From NCBI GenBank assembly GCA_050949645.1, contig JBMNGC010000001.1:744001-808000 (forward strand): 64,000 nt of DNA. The letters run 5' to 3'. Source of the DNA: RUG369 sp050949645. GTDB taxonomy: Bacteria > Planctomycetota > Planctomycetia > Pirellulales > Thermoguttaceae. The translations under genes were made by a program, and so were the position numbers. The notes beneath the pieces are model-generated. The model was given only the letters and a program-made list of their open reading frames with translations. It was not told the DNA's origin and did no database searches. Every line of letters begins with the position of its first letter. Position 1 is the first letter of the stretch. Of the stretch, positions 53,292 to 61,456 are shown one piece after another.

Positions 53292-54398
53292 ATGGGAACA
53301 ATCCTTGTTGATAAATTGCTTGAAACGGTCGTCGTTCGCGGCGCATCCGACCTTCATATTGCCGTCGGTCAACCGCCGGTGCTCCGTCTTCATGGACGAC
53401 TGGTGCGACTTGAAACGAAATCCCTTGAACCTGCCGACACAGTCTCGCTCATGAAGAGTATCACGCCTGGACGCTGCCAGCAAGAGCTCCAGGAACGCGG
53501 CGGCTCCGACTTCGGATTTGCGTTCGGCGATAAAGCGCGTTTCCGTGTCTCCATCTTTAAACAGAAGGGCAACACCGGCATGGTCCTTCGCCAGATTCCC
53601 AACGAACTCCTTTCGATGGAACAGCTTGGCACGCCGCCGGTCATGAAAGAGCTCATTCAACGTCCTCGAGGCATGATCCTGGTGACCGGACCTACCGGTT
53701 CGGGTAAATCAACGACCCTCGCCTCATGTATCGACTGGCTCAATATAAACACGGACCAACACATCATCACGATCGAAGACCCGATCGAATTCTATCACCA
53801 GCATAAGAAATCGACGGTTAACCAGCGTGAAGTCGGCGTCGACGTCATGTCCTTTGCGGACGCGATTCGCGCCGCGCTTCGTCAGGACCCTGACGTCATC
53901 CTCGTCGGGGAATTGCGCGACCTGGAAACGATTGAAGCGGCAATCACGGCTGCGGAGACGGGCCACATCGTTTTCGGCACGTTGCACACCACCGGCGCGC
54001 AGGGTACGGTGAACCGCGTCATCGACGTTTTCCCAACGAACCAGCAGGAACAGATTCGAACGCAGCTTTCGACGTCGATCATTGGGATCCTTTCGCAGCA
54101 GCTCCTGCCGCGTATCCAGGGCGGTCGAACCGCGGCGTACGAAATGCTCGTCGTAACCTCCGCTATCGCGAACCTGATTCGTGAAAATAAAACGTTCCGT
54201 ATCAACTCGATGATCCAGACGGGCCACAAGCTCGGCATGCAGCTCCTCGACGATCACCTCTTCCAGCTGTGGAAGGATCAAGTCGTTACGAAGGCGGACG
54301 CGGTGATTCGAGCGAATATGCCCGACGACCTGGAAGAGCGGATGCGACGCTGGGAAGCTGGACTCGGCGTGGAAGAAGAGGACGAAGAAGAAGAATGA
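53292..54398 (+). CDS. pilT: PilT-type retraction ATPase
   Basis: This cytoplasmic ATPase disassembles type IV pili and drives twitching. It has 368 residues. It lacks the long MshEN and zinc parts of GspE, starting LVDKLLETVVVRGASDLHIA, as PilT does. Motifs are RFRVSIFKQKGNTGMVLRQI, Walker A VTGPTGSGKSTTLAS, the Asp box TIEDPIEFYHQHKKS, Walker B VILVGELRDLET, the His box GHIVFGTLHTTGAQ, and the family's IGILSQQLLPRIQGGRTAAYE. The acidic C-terminal tail (GVEEEDEEEE) is unusual in degree. Its presence between two GspE-type genes argues that the locus makes retractable type IV pili, not only a type II secretion system (inference). Confidence 0.93.
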   Translation: MGTILVDKLLETVVVRGASDLHIAVGQPPVLRLHGRLVRLETKSLEPADTVSLMKSITPGRCQQELQERGGSDFGFAFGDKARFRVSIFKQKGNTGMVLRQIPNELLSMEQLGTPPVMKELIQRPRGMILVTGPTGSGKSTTLASCIDWLNINTDQHIITIEDPIEFYHQHKKSTVNQREVGVDVMSFADAIRAALRQDPDVILVGELRDLETIEAAITAAETGHIVFGTLHTTGAQGTVNRVIDVFPTNQQEQIRTQLSTSIIGILSQQLLPRIQGGRTAAYEMLVVTSAIANLIRENKTFRINSMIQTGHKLGMQLLDDHLFQLWKDQVVTKADAVIRANMPDDLEERMRRWEAGLGVEEEDEEEE

Positions 54399-54452
54399 CG
54401 ACCCGGCGTTTCGGACGTCGATTCGCGCGTTTGGATCCTTGAAACGTGGAGG

Positions 54453-54478
54453 GCGACGCCAGGTATGGCGCCGTTTTT
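54453..54478 (+). terminator. Possible weak terminator after pilT
   Basis: An imperfect stem (CGACGCC/GGCGCCG, one mismatch) is followed by TTTTT, 55 bases past the pilT stop. If used, it separates pilT from the second gspE gene. Confidence 0.45.
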
Positions 54479-54669
54479 GCATGCGTGAGAAACAGTCCCT
54501 TTCCGATTTTATTTAAATCGCTTAAAACGAGACAGACTGTTTCAAAACGATACACTCTTAGCGCGTTCTGGTACAGATTCAGCCGCTGAGAGCGTTCATG
54601 GGAAACGTTGAGAAACGTCAAAAGGAAAAAATTCTGAGATATTGGCAAAATTTCAGAAAGCTTTTTTCG

Positions 54670-54699
54670 GCGTGCCGAACTCCCCTCGGTTCGGTACGC
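54670..54699 (+). promoter_or_regulatory. Hairpin in the leader of the second GspE-type gene
   Basis: A 10-bp stem (GCGTGCCGAA with TTCGGTACGC, one G-U) closes a 10-base loop, 55 bases before the ATG at 54754. It has no T-tract after it. The rest of the 355-base gap 54399-54753 shows no gene. Confidence 0.4.
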
Positions 54700-54753
54700 T
54701 GACGAAGCAAATCGCTTAGGCGAATTTAGTAAATTTCGGATCGGAGATGCGAC

Positions 54754-56466
54754 ATGGCTCGAAGTTTTGGTCAGATTTTAGTCGACCTGGGGTACATTGA
54801 CGAGGAACAGCTCGATCTGCTCCGCGAGGAGCAGGCCCAGCGGCCTAATGAGTTGCTCGGTCAAATCGCGATCAGTATGAACCTGATCACGGACGACCAG
54901 CTCGCTCAGGCTCTTGCGGAGCAATTTGGGCTGCAAGTCGTCGCCGTCTCGGACCTGACGATACCCCCCGAGGTGCTCCAGCACCTCACGGAACCGATGG
55001 CAAATCTGTACCGCGTGATCCCGTTGAGCTTCCGCAACGACGTGCTCACGATCGCGACCGACGCGCCCCAGAATATCTCCATCCTCGACGAGCTTAGGAA
55101 TTTTCTGGGCTACCAGATCCGACCGGTCGTTACGACGGCCAAGGAAATTGACGTCGCTCTCGAGCGTTACTACGCCACAGATAAGGGCGACAGCGTTGAG
55201 TCGATCATTTCCAGCATGTCCGAGGACCAGGAGTTCCAGGAACTTCTCGACGGCGCCGAGACGATGGAAGACCTTACCAGCGTCGAGGCGCTTGCGGAAA
55301 GCGCGCCGGTGCGCAAACTCCTCAACATGGTCTTCCTGCTCGGAATTAAGGACCATGCGAGCGACTTGCACTTCGAGCCATTTGAGGACGAGTTCAAGAT
55401 CCGCATTAAGGCCGACGGAACATTGTATGAGATGGTCCCGCCGCCAAGGCACCTTGCAAACGCTATCACGACGCGCATCAAGGTGCTCGCGAACCTTGAC
55501 ATTGCGGAAAAAAGACTGCCGCAGGACGGTCGTATCCGCCTCATGGTCGCCGGTAACCCGGTTGACTTCCGCGTGAGCGTCCTGCCCACGATGTTCGGTG
55601 AGAGCGTCGTCTGTCGAATTCTCGACAAGAGCGTTATCTCCCTTGACCTTAACAACGTGGGAATGTCGCAGGAGCTCATCCGACGCTTCCGAGACGTTAT
55701 ATCGCTCCCCAACGGGATTATCCTTGTCACGGGTCCGACGGGGTCTGGTAAAACAACGACGCTGTACGCCGCGCTCTCGGAGCTCAACGTCATCACCGAT
55801 AAGTTGATGACGACAGAAGACCCGGTCGAGTATGAAATCGACGGTATCATCCAGATACCAATTGACCCGGACATCGGCAACACTTTTGCGCACTGCCTTC
55901 GTTCGATCCTTCGTCAGGACCCTGACAAGATCCTCGTTGGAGAGATTCGGGACCGCGAGACGGCGCAAATCGCTATTCAGGCGTCCCTGACGGGCCACCT
56001 CGTCTTCAGCACGCTCCATACGAACGACGCGCCGAGTACGATTACACGACTCAAGGACATGGGGGTCCCGGAGTTCCTCATTACGGCGACGATTCAGGCG
56101 ATACTCGCTCAGCGACTCGTGCGACGGATCTGCAAGGAATGCCGAACGGAGATTACCCCGACGGAGGAGCAGCTCGCTCAGCTCGGCGTCACCGCTGAAG
56201 AGATTGCGGGCAAACGCTTCTACCAAGGCGCGGGATGCGTTGTTTGCAACAACACCGGTTATAAGGGTCGAACCGCGATTCACGAGTTCCTCGTGATGAA
56301 CGACGAGATTCGCGACATCATCCTGGGCAACGGGTCCATCTCGGAACTACACAACGCCGCCATCCGTAATGGAATGACTCCGCTGCGCGACGCGGGCATG
56401 CAGAAAATTTACGAGGGGACGACGACGATCGAAGAAGTCGTCCGCGAAACGGTCATCGATTACTGA
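54754..56466 (+). CDS. Type II secretion/type IV pilus assembly ATPase (second copy)
   Basis: This is a second GspE/PilB-type ATPase of 570 residues. The MshEN-like N-terminal domain is about 1-150 (FGQILVDLGYIDEEQLDLLR). The N2 domain has HASDLHFEPFEDEFKIRIKA. Core motifs are Walker A VTGPTGSGKTTTLYAALSEL, TTEDPVEYEIDGII, Walker B KILVGEIRDRET, the His box GHLVFSTLHTNDAPST, and four zinc Cys (CKEC ... CVVCNNTGYKGRTA). It shares the same plan as the first copy but clearly differs in the N-terminal half, so the two probably serve different assemblies or states. It lies just upstream of the GspF/PilC gene, so this copy is more likely the partner of that protein and the pseudopilins (inference). 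Confidence 0.93.
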   Translation: MARSFGQILVDLGYIDEEQLDLLREEQAQRPNELLGQIAISMNLITDDQLAQALAEQFGLQVVAVSDLTIPPEVLQHLTEPMANLYRVIPLSFRNDVLTIATDAPQNISILDELRNFLGYQIRPVVTTAKEIDVALERYYATDKGDSVESIISSMSEDQEFQELLDGAETMEDLTSVEALAESAPVRKLLNMVFLLGIKDHASDLHFEPFEDEFKIRIKADGTLYEMVPPPRHLANAITTRIKVLANLDIAEKRLPQDGRIRLMVAGNPVDFRVSVLPTMFGESVVCRILDKSVISLDLNNVGMSQELIRRFRDVISLPNGIILVTGPTGSGKTTTLYAALSELNVITDKLMTTEDPVEYEIDGIIQIPIDPDIGNTFAHCLRSILRQDPDKILVGEIRDRETAQIAIQASLTGHLVFSTLHTNDAPSTITRLKDMGVPEFLITATIQAILAQRLVRRICKECRTEITPTEEQLAQLGVTAEEIAGKRFYQGAGCVVCNNTGYKGRTAIHEFLVMNDEIRDIILGNGSISELHNAAIRNGMTPLRDAGMQKIYEGTTTIEEVVRETVIDY

Positions 56467-56760
56467 CCCGAAAAGGGCGACGCTCGCGAGCGTATGACCC
56501 TCGCTATTTTGGGCGAGACGTTGAAATTATACGCTCGCAAATTATAAAATGATATTTGACGACCCCGAAGACGGCGCTATCGCGGCGTCCAACGGTCGAC
56601 GCGCGTGCTGCCAAACGCGCGGTCACAACTGAACATAACGCGTCCAGCTCGCGCGCTCCGACTTCCCCGGAGAAAGACCGACGTCGTACAAGACGCGTCG
56701 GCGACGAAGCGGTGTAGGACGCTTGCCTACGGCGACCATATCCATTCAAAAGGTATTCCC

Positions 56761-58092
56761 ATGCCGAAGTATAAAGTAGAGGCGATCGACGCCGCCGGTA
56801 AAGGCTTTACAGACATTATTGAAGCCTCGACCGAAGAGGAAGTTACCGCAACGCTGAAGGAGAGCGGGTACCTCGTTACCAAGATAGCTCTCCACAAAGA
56901 TCGTAAGGCTGCGAAGAAGAAGGGCGGGAGCGGCGACGGTAAGACGTTCTCCTTCGGACGCGTTAAGCCGAAAATATTGCGCGACTTTACGCGTAACCTT
57001 TCGATCCTTCAGGACGCGGGCCTGCCGGTTTTGAGAAGCTTGAACATTCTGCAGTCGCAGTCCAAGCCGGGCGCGCTGCGAAACTGCCTCATCGACGTCT
57101 GCTCGGAGATTGAGTCGGGTTCAAGCCTCTCCGAAGCGTTGGCGAAATCCCCGAAAGCGTTCAACCGTCTGTACGTCAACATGATCAAGGCGGGCGAGGC
57201 GGGCGGCGCGCTAGAAGTCATTCTTCAGCGTCTCGCCGAATTCCTCGAACGTTCGGAACAGTTGAAGGCGAAGATTAAATCCGCGATGACCTATCCGGTG
57301 GCGGTCCTCTTCTTCTCCTGCGGTATCATGATCTTCATCATGACGAACATCGTACCGAAGTTCGAAGAGATCTTTGCCGACTTCGACACCGAGCTGCCGC
57401 CGCTCACCCAGGGGCTCATGAAGACCTCCCACATGATCATGACCTACTGGTACCTGATACCCGGCATACCCTTTGGGATATGGCTCTTCATTAAGATAAC
57501 GACGAGTTTTAGTTACATGAGGTTCGGATGGCACCTGTTCCTCATACGTGTCCCGATTTTCGGCGTCCTGTTAGAAAAAACCGTTGTTGCGCGTACGACG
57601 CGTACCCTGGGAACCTTGGTGCAATCGGGCGTTCCTATCCTGGAGGCGCTCCATATTACAAAGGAGACCTCCAACAACTCGGTTTTTGAGGAGATGTACC
57701 AACGCATCCTCGACGCCATTCGCGAGGGTGATACCATCGCCAACCCGATGAAGAAGCACTCCAGGCCGGGGTTCCACTTCGCCTGCCTCTTCTACTTCTT
57801 TTGCTTCTTATTTGGTCCGATAGGTTGCCTCATCTATATGACCAAGTTGCAAAATAAGATCCTCGACGACATCGTCGTCAACATGGTCGACGTTGGAGAG
57901 GAGACGGGTGAACTAGACGAGATGCTTTACAAGGTCGCCGACGTCTTCGACGAGGAGGTCGCGGTCTACACGGAAGCGCTCATGAGTATGATTGAACCGC
58001 TACTCATCATGTTCCTCGGTATCATGGTCGGTACGATCGTGATCGCGCTCTTCCTACCGATGATTGCGCTCATCGAACACCTGTCCCAGTGA
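56761..58092 (+). CDS. GspF/PilC-type inner membrane platform protein
   Basis: This platform protein of the secretion/pilus machine binds the ATPase. I chose ATG 56761, with AAGG upstream; the frame is open to 56605 but has no sensible N-terminus. The product is 443 residues. Two T2SF domains are visible, at about 72-200 (DFTRNLSILQDAGLPVLRSL, FNRLYVNMIKAGEAGGALEV) and about 275-435 (RTTRTLGTLVQSGVPILEAL, VVNMVDVGEETGELDEMLYK). Between the second domain's N-terminal helix and VVNMVDVGEETG lies a segment at about 333-365 with an extra hydrophobic stretch (FHFACLFYFFCFLFGPIGCL) where most family members have a short FP-x-M loop. Transmembrane helices follow the usual three-helix plan. It is between the second GspE gene and the pseudopilins. 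Confidence 0.93.
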   Translation: MPKYKVEAIDAAGKGFTDIIEASTEEEVTATLKESGYLVTKIALHKDRKAAKKKGGSGDGKTFSFGRVKPKILRDFTRNLSILQDAGLPVLRSLNILQSQSKPGALRNCLIDVCSEIESGSSLSEALAKSPKAFNRLYVNMIKAGEAGGALEVILQRLAEFLERSEQLKAKIKSAMTYPVAVLFFSCGIMIFIMTNIVPKFEEIFADFDTELPPLTQGLMKTSHMIMTYWYLIPGIPFGIWLFIKITTSFSYMRFGWHLFLIRVPIFGVLLEKTVVARTTRTLGTLVQSGVPILEALHITKETSNNSVFEEMYQRILDAIREGDTIANPMKKHSRPGFHFACLFYFFCFLFGPIGCLIYMTKLQNKILDDIVVNMVDVGEETGELDEMLYKVADVFDEEVAVYTEALMSMIEPLLIMFLGIMVGTIVIALFLPMIALIEHLSQ

Positions 58093-58264
58093 CGGACGCG
58101 GAAGAAAAGGAACTTCTCAGTTGTAGCGCGTCTCTAAAAATAGAGGCGCGGGAGCGCCGCGAACGCGTCCCTGAGCGGAACTTTGCGGCGCCGTCCAAAG
58201 GTTGCCACGACATTCAGCGGCTCGACGTCGAACGTCGACGAGCCGATCAGAAACGGTTAGAAAT

Positions 58265-59194
58265 ATGCGCGTAAAACTCCATAACCACAACGCCGGTTTT
58301 ACACTCGTCGAGATCCTGGTCGTGATAGCGATCATCGGCTTGCTCGCCGGAATCTCGCTTGTCGCGCTCCGCGCCGCGCGTAGCTACGTCGGCGCGAGTA
58401 CCGTTCGACATCGTCTCGACGATATCGGCCAGGGCCTCGAAATGTACAAGCAGAAGTACGGAGAATATCCGCCGGACTGCACTGCAACCAAGGATGAGAT
58501 TAGGCGTCATATTTTGAAACGCTGGCCCAAAACGCTTAAGGCGGGGACAGCGAGAGAAATGACGGATATCGCCTACCAGCTGTCTGGGTGCAACGTCGAT
58601 TACGAGCCCGAATTTTACCCGGACCCCGGCGACCTCGGCGTCGACGAAAGTCCCTATCCTCAGCGAAACGGCGCGCCCGCGTGGGCGGCGCTCTTCTGGC
58701 TCGCAGGGCCCGACGGGGAAGGGTTCTCCCAAGATGAAGAGCGACCGATTAAGTCGTTGTATGAGATTTATAGGGACGAAAGCGACGGGACCCCTGATTC
58801 GCGTGAAACCCCGATGATTGAGCTCTCCTACGACTCCGACGGAACGGGCGGCGGAAACTGGAACCGCGAGATCGGGTTGATGTTCAATGGGCTCCCCATC
58901 GTCTACTTCAAGTCGAAGGGGAAGGCGCAGTATGACGGCCGAGATCTCCATGGCGCCTGGGGGAATTCGGTTGCCGCGCCGTATATGAAGAACGGAGCAT
59001 GGTACAACCCTGACTCGTTCCAGCTCATCTACCCCGGCGAGGACGGTGATTTCGGCGCCGACGTCGACGCCCATGAAGGGCACGACGACGCCTATCCGCG
59101 CGACTTGGGCGATCCTACGACGATCTCCCCGGCGGATAGGGACAACATCACGAACTTTACGGACGGCGCGACGATCGAATCCGTCATGGATTAA
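58265..59194 (+). CDS. Pseudopilin (GspG-like)
   Basis: This protein has a type III signal with a basic leader and cleavage at G-F: HNAGFTLVEILVVIAIIGLL, where prepilin peptidase cuts after Gly and the Glu at +5 is present. It has 309 residues from ATG 58265; the frame is open to 58202, but the extra 21 residues are atypical. A long N-terminal helix runs to about residue 60 (DIGQGLEMYKQKYGEYPPD), ending in the GspG-type EYPPD. The large soluble domain includes Asp-rich loops (YPGEDGDFGADVDAHEGHD) that may bind calcium, as GspG does. It is the first of five pseudopilins in a row. The second family-like paralogue is at 60328. Confidence 0.9.
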   Translation: MRVKLHNHNAGFTLVEILVVIAIIGLLAGISLVALRAARSYVGASTVRHRLDDIGQGLEMYKQKYGEYPPDCTATKDEIRRHILKRWPKTLKAGTAREMTDIAYQLSGCNVDYEPEFYPDPGDLGVDESPYPQRNGAPAWAALFWLAGPDGEGFSQDEERPIKSLYEIYRDESDGTPDSRETPMIELSYDSDGTGGGNWNREIGLMFNGLPIVYFKSKGKAQYDGRDLHGAWGNSVAAPYMKNGAWYNPDSFQLIYPGEDGDFGADVDAHEGHDDAYPRDLGDPTTISPADRDNITNFTDGATIESVMD

Positions 59195-59265
59195 AACTCC
59201 AGGACAAGGGAAGGGCGGCGTGAAACGCAATCCGAATATTGACGATTAATTTGCGGGTGACCCAA

Positions 59266-60321
59266 ATGAAACAGAGTACTGACAGCGCGGCGCGACGCAA
59301 GTCGCCAGGAACGGCTCGGAGGCGCGCCGGGTTTACGCTGGTGGAGCTGCTGACCGTGATCGCCATTATCGGAATGCTCGGCGCCATCTCCATTACAACC
59401 GCGCGCGCCGCAATCGAGAGCGCGAAGGATTCACAAACGCGCATGACGATTGCAAAGATCGACAACGTGCTCACTGCGTGTTATGAGAAATACCAGTATC
59501 GGCGCGTCGATCTTACTGCAGTCCTTCCGACGAACATGCAGGACAATTGGCGTGAGAATAATCCCACGGTGCGTGCGCGGTACCGCTTGGGAATTATGCG
59601 CGATCTTCTGCGTCGGGACTTCCCGTGCACCCCAGCTGAGCTTAGCGTGGATTCAGCATATGGTTACGACCCGACCCCTGTTCAGAATGCCATTCAGAGG
59701 ACGACCGAAAATATCCCGCTAAGTTCCTACGACTTCCCGGAGGAGGGATATCCCGATACGTTTGCCGGTACGGATGGCGGCGGCTATCCTCATGTCGCTA
59801 ACGCCGAGCTCCTTTATCTCGTCGTTATGAACGCGGATCCGGAGGCTCGAACGCTCTTTACCGAGCGCGAGATTGGCGACGTCGACGGCAACGGGTTGAA
59901 TGAATTCATCGACGGCTGGGGGCGCCCGATTTGCTGGATGCGCTGGGCGCCGGGTCTCGTATCGAGCGACCGTCAACCGTTAGAGAGCGATATGCTCGAC
60001 ATGCTCGACAGCGCCTCCCCGGACGACTTGGACGCCCCGCCAAATCAGATCGACAAAATCGACCGCGATCCTTTCGATCCTCTGAACGTTGGCTTCATTC
60101 ACGGAGATAGCGGCCAGATTGAGCGCGGATGGTTCCTTGTTCCGTACGTCTACTCGGCGGGGCCCGACGGGAAATATGGTCTGTTGATGCCGAATCCCGA
60201 CGGAACCACACGAGCAGAAATGAACGATCCTTTTAAGCGCAACGGTTCGACGCTCGACGTTGGGACGCCCTATGGCAAGTCTCATCAGGACAATATCGAT
60301 AATCACACGTTAGTAAGGTGA
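59266..60321 (+). CDS. Pseudopilin
   Basis: This 351-residue protein starts at ATG 59266, with GGGTGA six bases upstream; a frame open to 59239 adds nine residues. The prepilin leader is long and basic (about 24 residues, with ARRKSPGTARRRAG) and precedes FTLVELLTVIAIIGMLGAIS, with cleavage after the Gly and Glu at +5. The soluble part is large, mixed, and contains AELLYLVVMNADPEARTLFT and VDGNGLNEFIDGWGRPICWM, similar in theme to planctomycete prepilin-type proteins with a GWGRPI motif. It is likely a minor pseudopilin. It begins 71 bases after the previous gene and ends 6 bases before the next. Confidence 0.85.
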   Translation: MKQSTDSAARRKSPGTARRRAGFTLVELLTVIAIIGMLGAISITTARAAIESAKDSQTRMTIAKIDNVLTACYEKYQYRRVDLTAVLPTNMQDNWRENNPTVRARYRLGIMRDLLRRDFPCTPAELSVDSAYGYDPTPVQNAIQRTTENIPLSSYDFPEEGYPDTFAGTDGGGYPHVANAELLYLVVMNADPEARTLFTEREIGDVDGNGLNEFIDGWGRPICWMRWAPGLVSSDRQPLESDMLDMLDSASPDDLDAPPNQIDKIDRDPFDPLNVGFIHGDSGQIERGWFLVPYVYSAGPDGKYGLLMPNPDGTTRAEMNDPFKRNGSTLDVGTPYGKSHQDNIDNHTLVR

Positions 60322-60327
60322 TGTGCA

Positions 60328-61389
60328 ATGACAACTCATCGACGAAACAGAGCGAACCTTCTCGCCGGTTTTACCCTGATCGAGATCTTGATCGTTATTG
60401 TGATTATTGGTCTTCTTGCCGGTATGACGACTACGGTCGTGGTGAGCGCTCGCCGTTCGGTCAACAACTCCGTTGTGACCGCCCAAATGGCGCAACTTTC
60501 GATAGCTCTCGAAGAGTATAAGAATCAATTCGGCGAGTATCCTCCCGACCTGAGCGACCCCGGCGCCGTGACGCGTCATATCAAGAAACGATGGCCACGC
60601 TACCACGTCTCGTATACTGAGTTCCTCAATCAAATAGCGCTCGGGTGCAAGATTTCCAGCGGTCGATATGGCGCCGACACGATTCTTAATCCTGGCGATA
60701 ACCTTGACGACCTTGATCCTCGTCACGTCTGGAAGTTAGGCGCGCCGAGTGAGAGCGACCCGAGCGTTGGCTCGTACATCTCGTCTCTCGTCTTCTGGCT
60801 CGGCGGACTGCCAGACGCCCAAGGCGTTCCAAGCGGCTTCTTTGCGAGCCCCAAATCTCCGCTGGGGGTTACTTCCAATGAAACTCCAATCAGGCGGCCG
60901 GGACGCGCTCAGAAGGAGAAGCCTTTCTATTCCTTCGAGAAAAAGTTTATGGAAGGATTTGAGTACGAAGGCGACCCAAGCTCTTCCTCAAAAATCTATT
61001 ACAAACTTGACAGGAGCTCCATTGGACGCGACGTCGTCGAGTATATCCCCGCATATTGCCAAGGCGGATACCCGATCCTTTATTTCCGACCCTCCGTCAG
61101 CTTTGGATACGGCGCGAAATCACTGCGCCTCTCGCCATCTGGCGACGAGGGAGACCTTGTTAGTTGCGCCGTTCCTTACGCTGAAGGGGTGAACCCGGAT
61201 GATCCTGATGAAGCGATATGGTACGAAGAGAAGCGCTTCCAGCTCATTCACCCGGGAAGCGACGGACTCTTTGGTAGCGACGATAAGAGCTGGCGCGTTG
61301 TGCCTATCAGGGTTAATATTTCCCCGGAAGACGCCGACAACCTGACGAATTTCATCGATGGCGGATCCCTTGAGCGCCTTTACGACTGA
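60328..61389 (+). CDS. Pseudopilin (GspG-like, second copy)
   Basis: This 353-residue protein has an ATG preceded by AAGGTGA. The prepilin signal is LLAGFTLIEILIVIVIIGLL, with cleavage after Gly and Glu at +5. The helix continues to LSIALEEYKNQFGEYPPDLS, again with the GspG EYPPD ending. The soluble part resembles the pseudopilin at 58265 in layout: VTRHIKKRWPRYHV matches RRHILKRWPK there, SSLVFWLGGLPD matches AALFWLAGPDG, and the ends NLTNFIDGGSLERLYD and NITNFTDGATIESVMD match. The two are therefore paralogues formed by duplication, with another pseudopilin between them. The six-base gap to the upstream gene points to co-transcription. Confidence 0.9.
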   Translation: MTTHRRNRANLLAGFTLIEILIVIVIIGLLAGMTTTVVVSARRSVNNSVVTAQMAQLSIALEEYKNQFGEYPPDLSDPGAVTRHIKKRWPRYHVSYTEFLNQIALGCKISSGRYGADTILNPGDNLDDLDPRHVWKLGAPSESDPSVGSYISSLVFWLGGLPDAQGVPSGFFASPKSPLGVTSNETPIRRPGRAQKEKPFYSFEKKFMEGFEYEGDPSSSSKIYYKLDRSSIGRDVVEYIPAYCQGGYPILYFRPSVSFGYGAKSLRLSPSGDEGDLVSCAVPYAEGVNPDDPDEAIWYEEKRFQLIHPGSDGLFGSDDKSWRVVPIRVNISPEDADNLTNFIDGGSLERLYD

Positions 61390-61456
61390 CGGTCGTGAAC
61401 GCTCTCGGTCCGACAGAACGAATTTAAATCGCTGCAAAGACAGCCTGGAGTCGACA

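Noticed and set aside
53724..54482. 252-codon open frame on the minus strand
   Set aside because: It is antisense to pilT; no motif and no ribosome binding site.
54778..56283. 501-codon open frame on the minus strand
   Set aside because: It is antisense to the second GspE-type ATPase, whose full set of motifs is on the plus strand. The frame is open only because of codon bias and shows no domain.
58247..59230. 327-codon open frame on the minus strand
   Set aside because: It is antisense to the GspG-like pseudopilin; Arg/Val-rich shadow translation.
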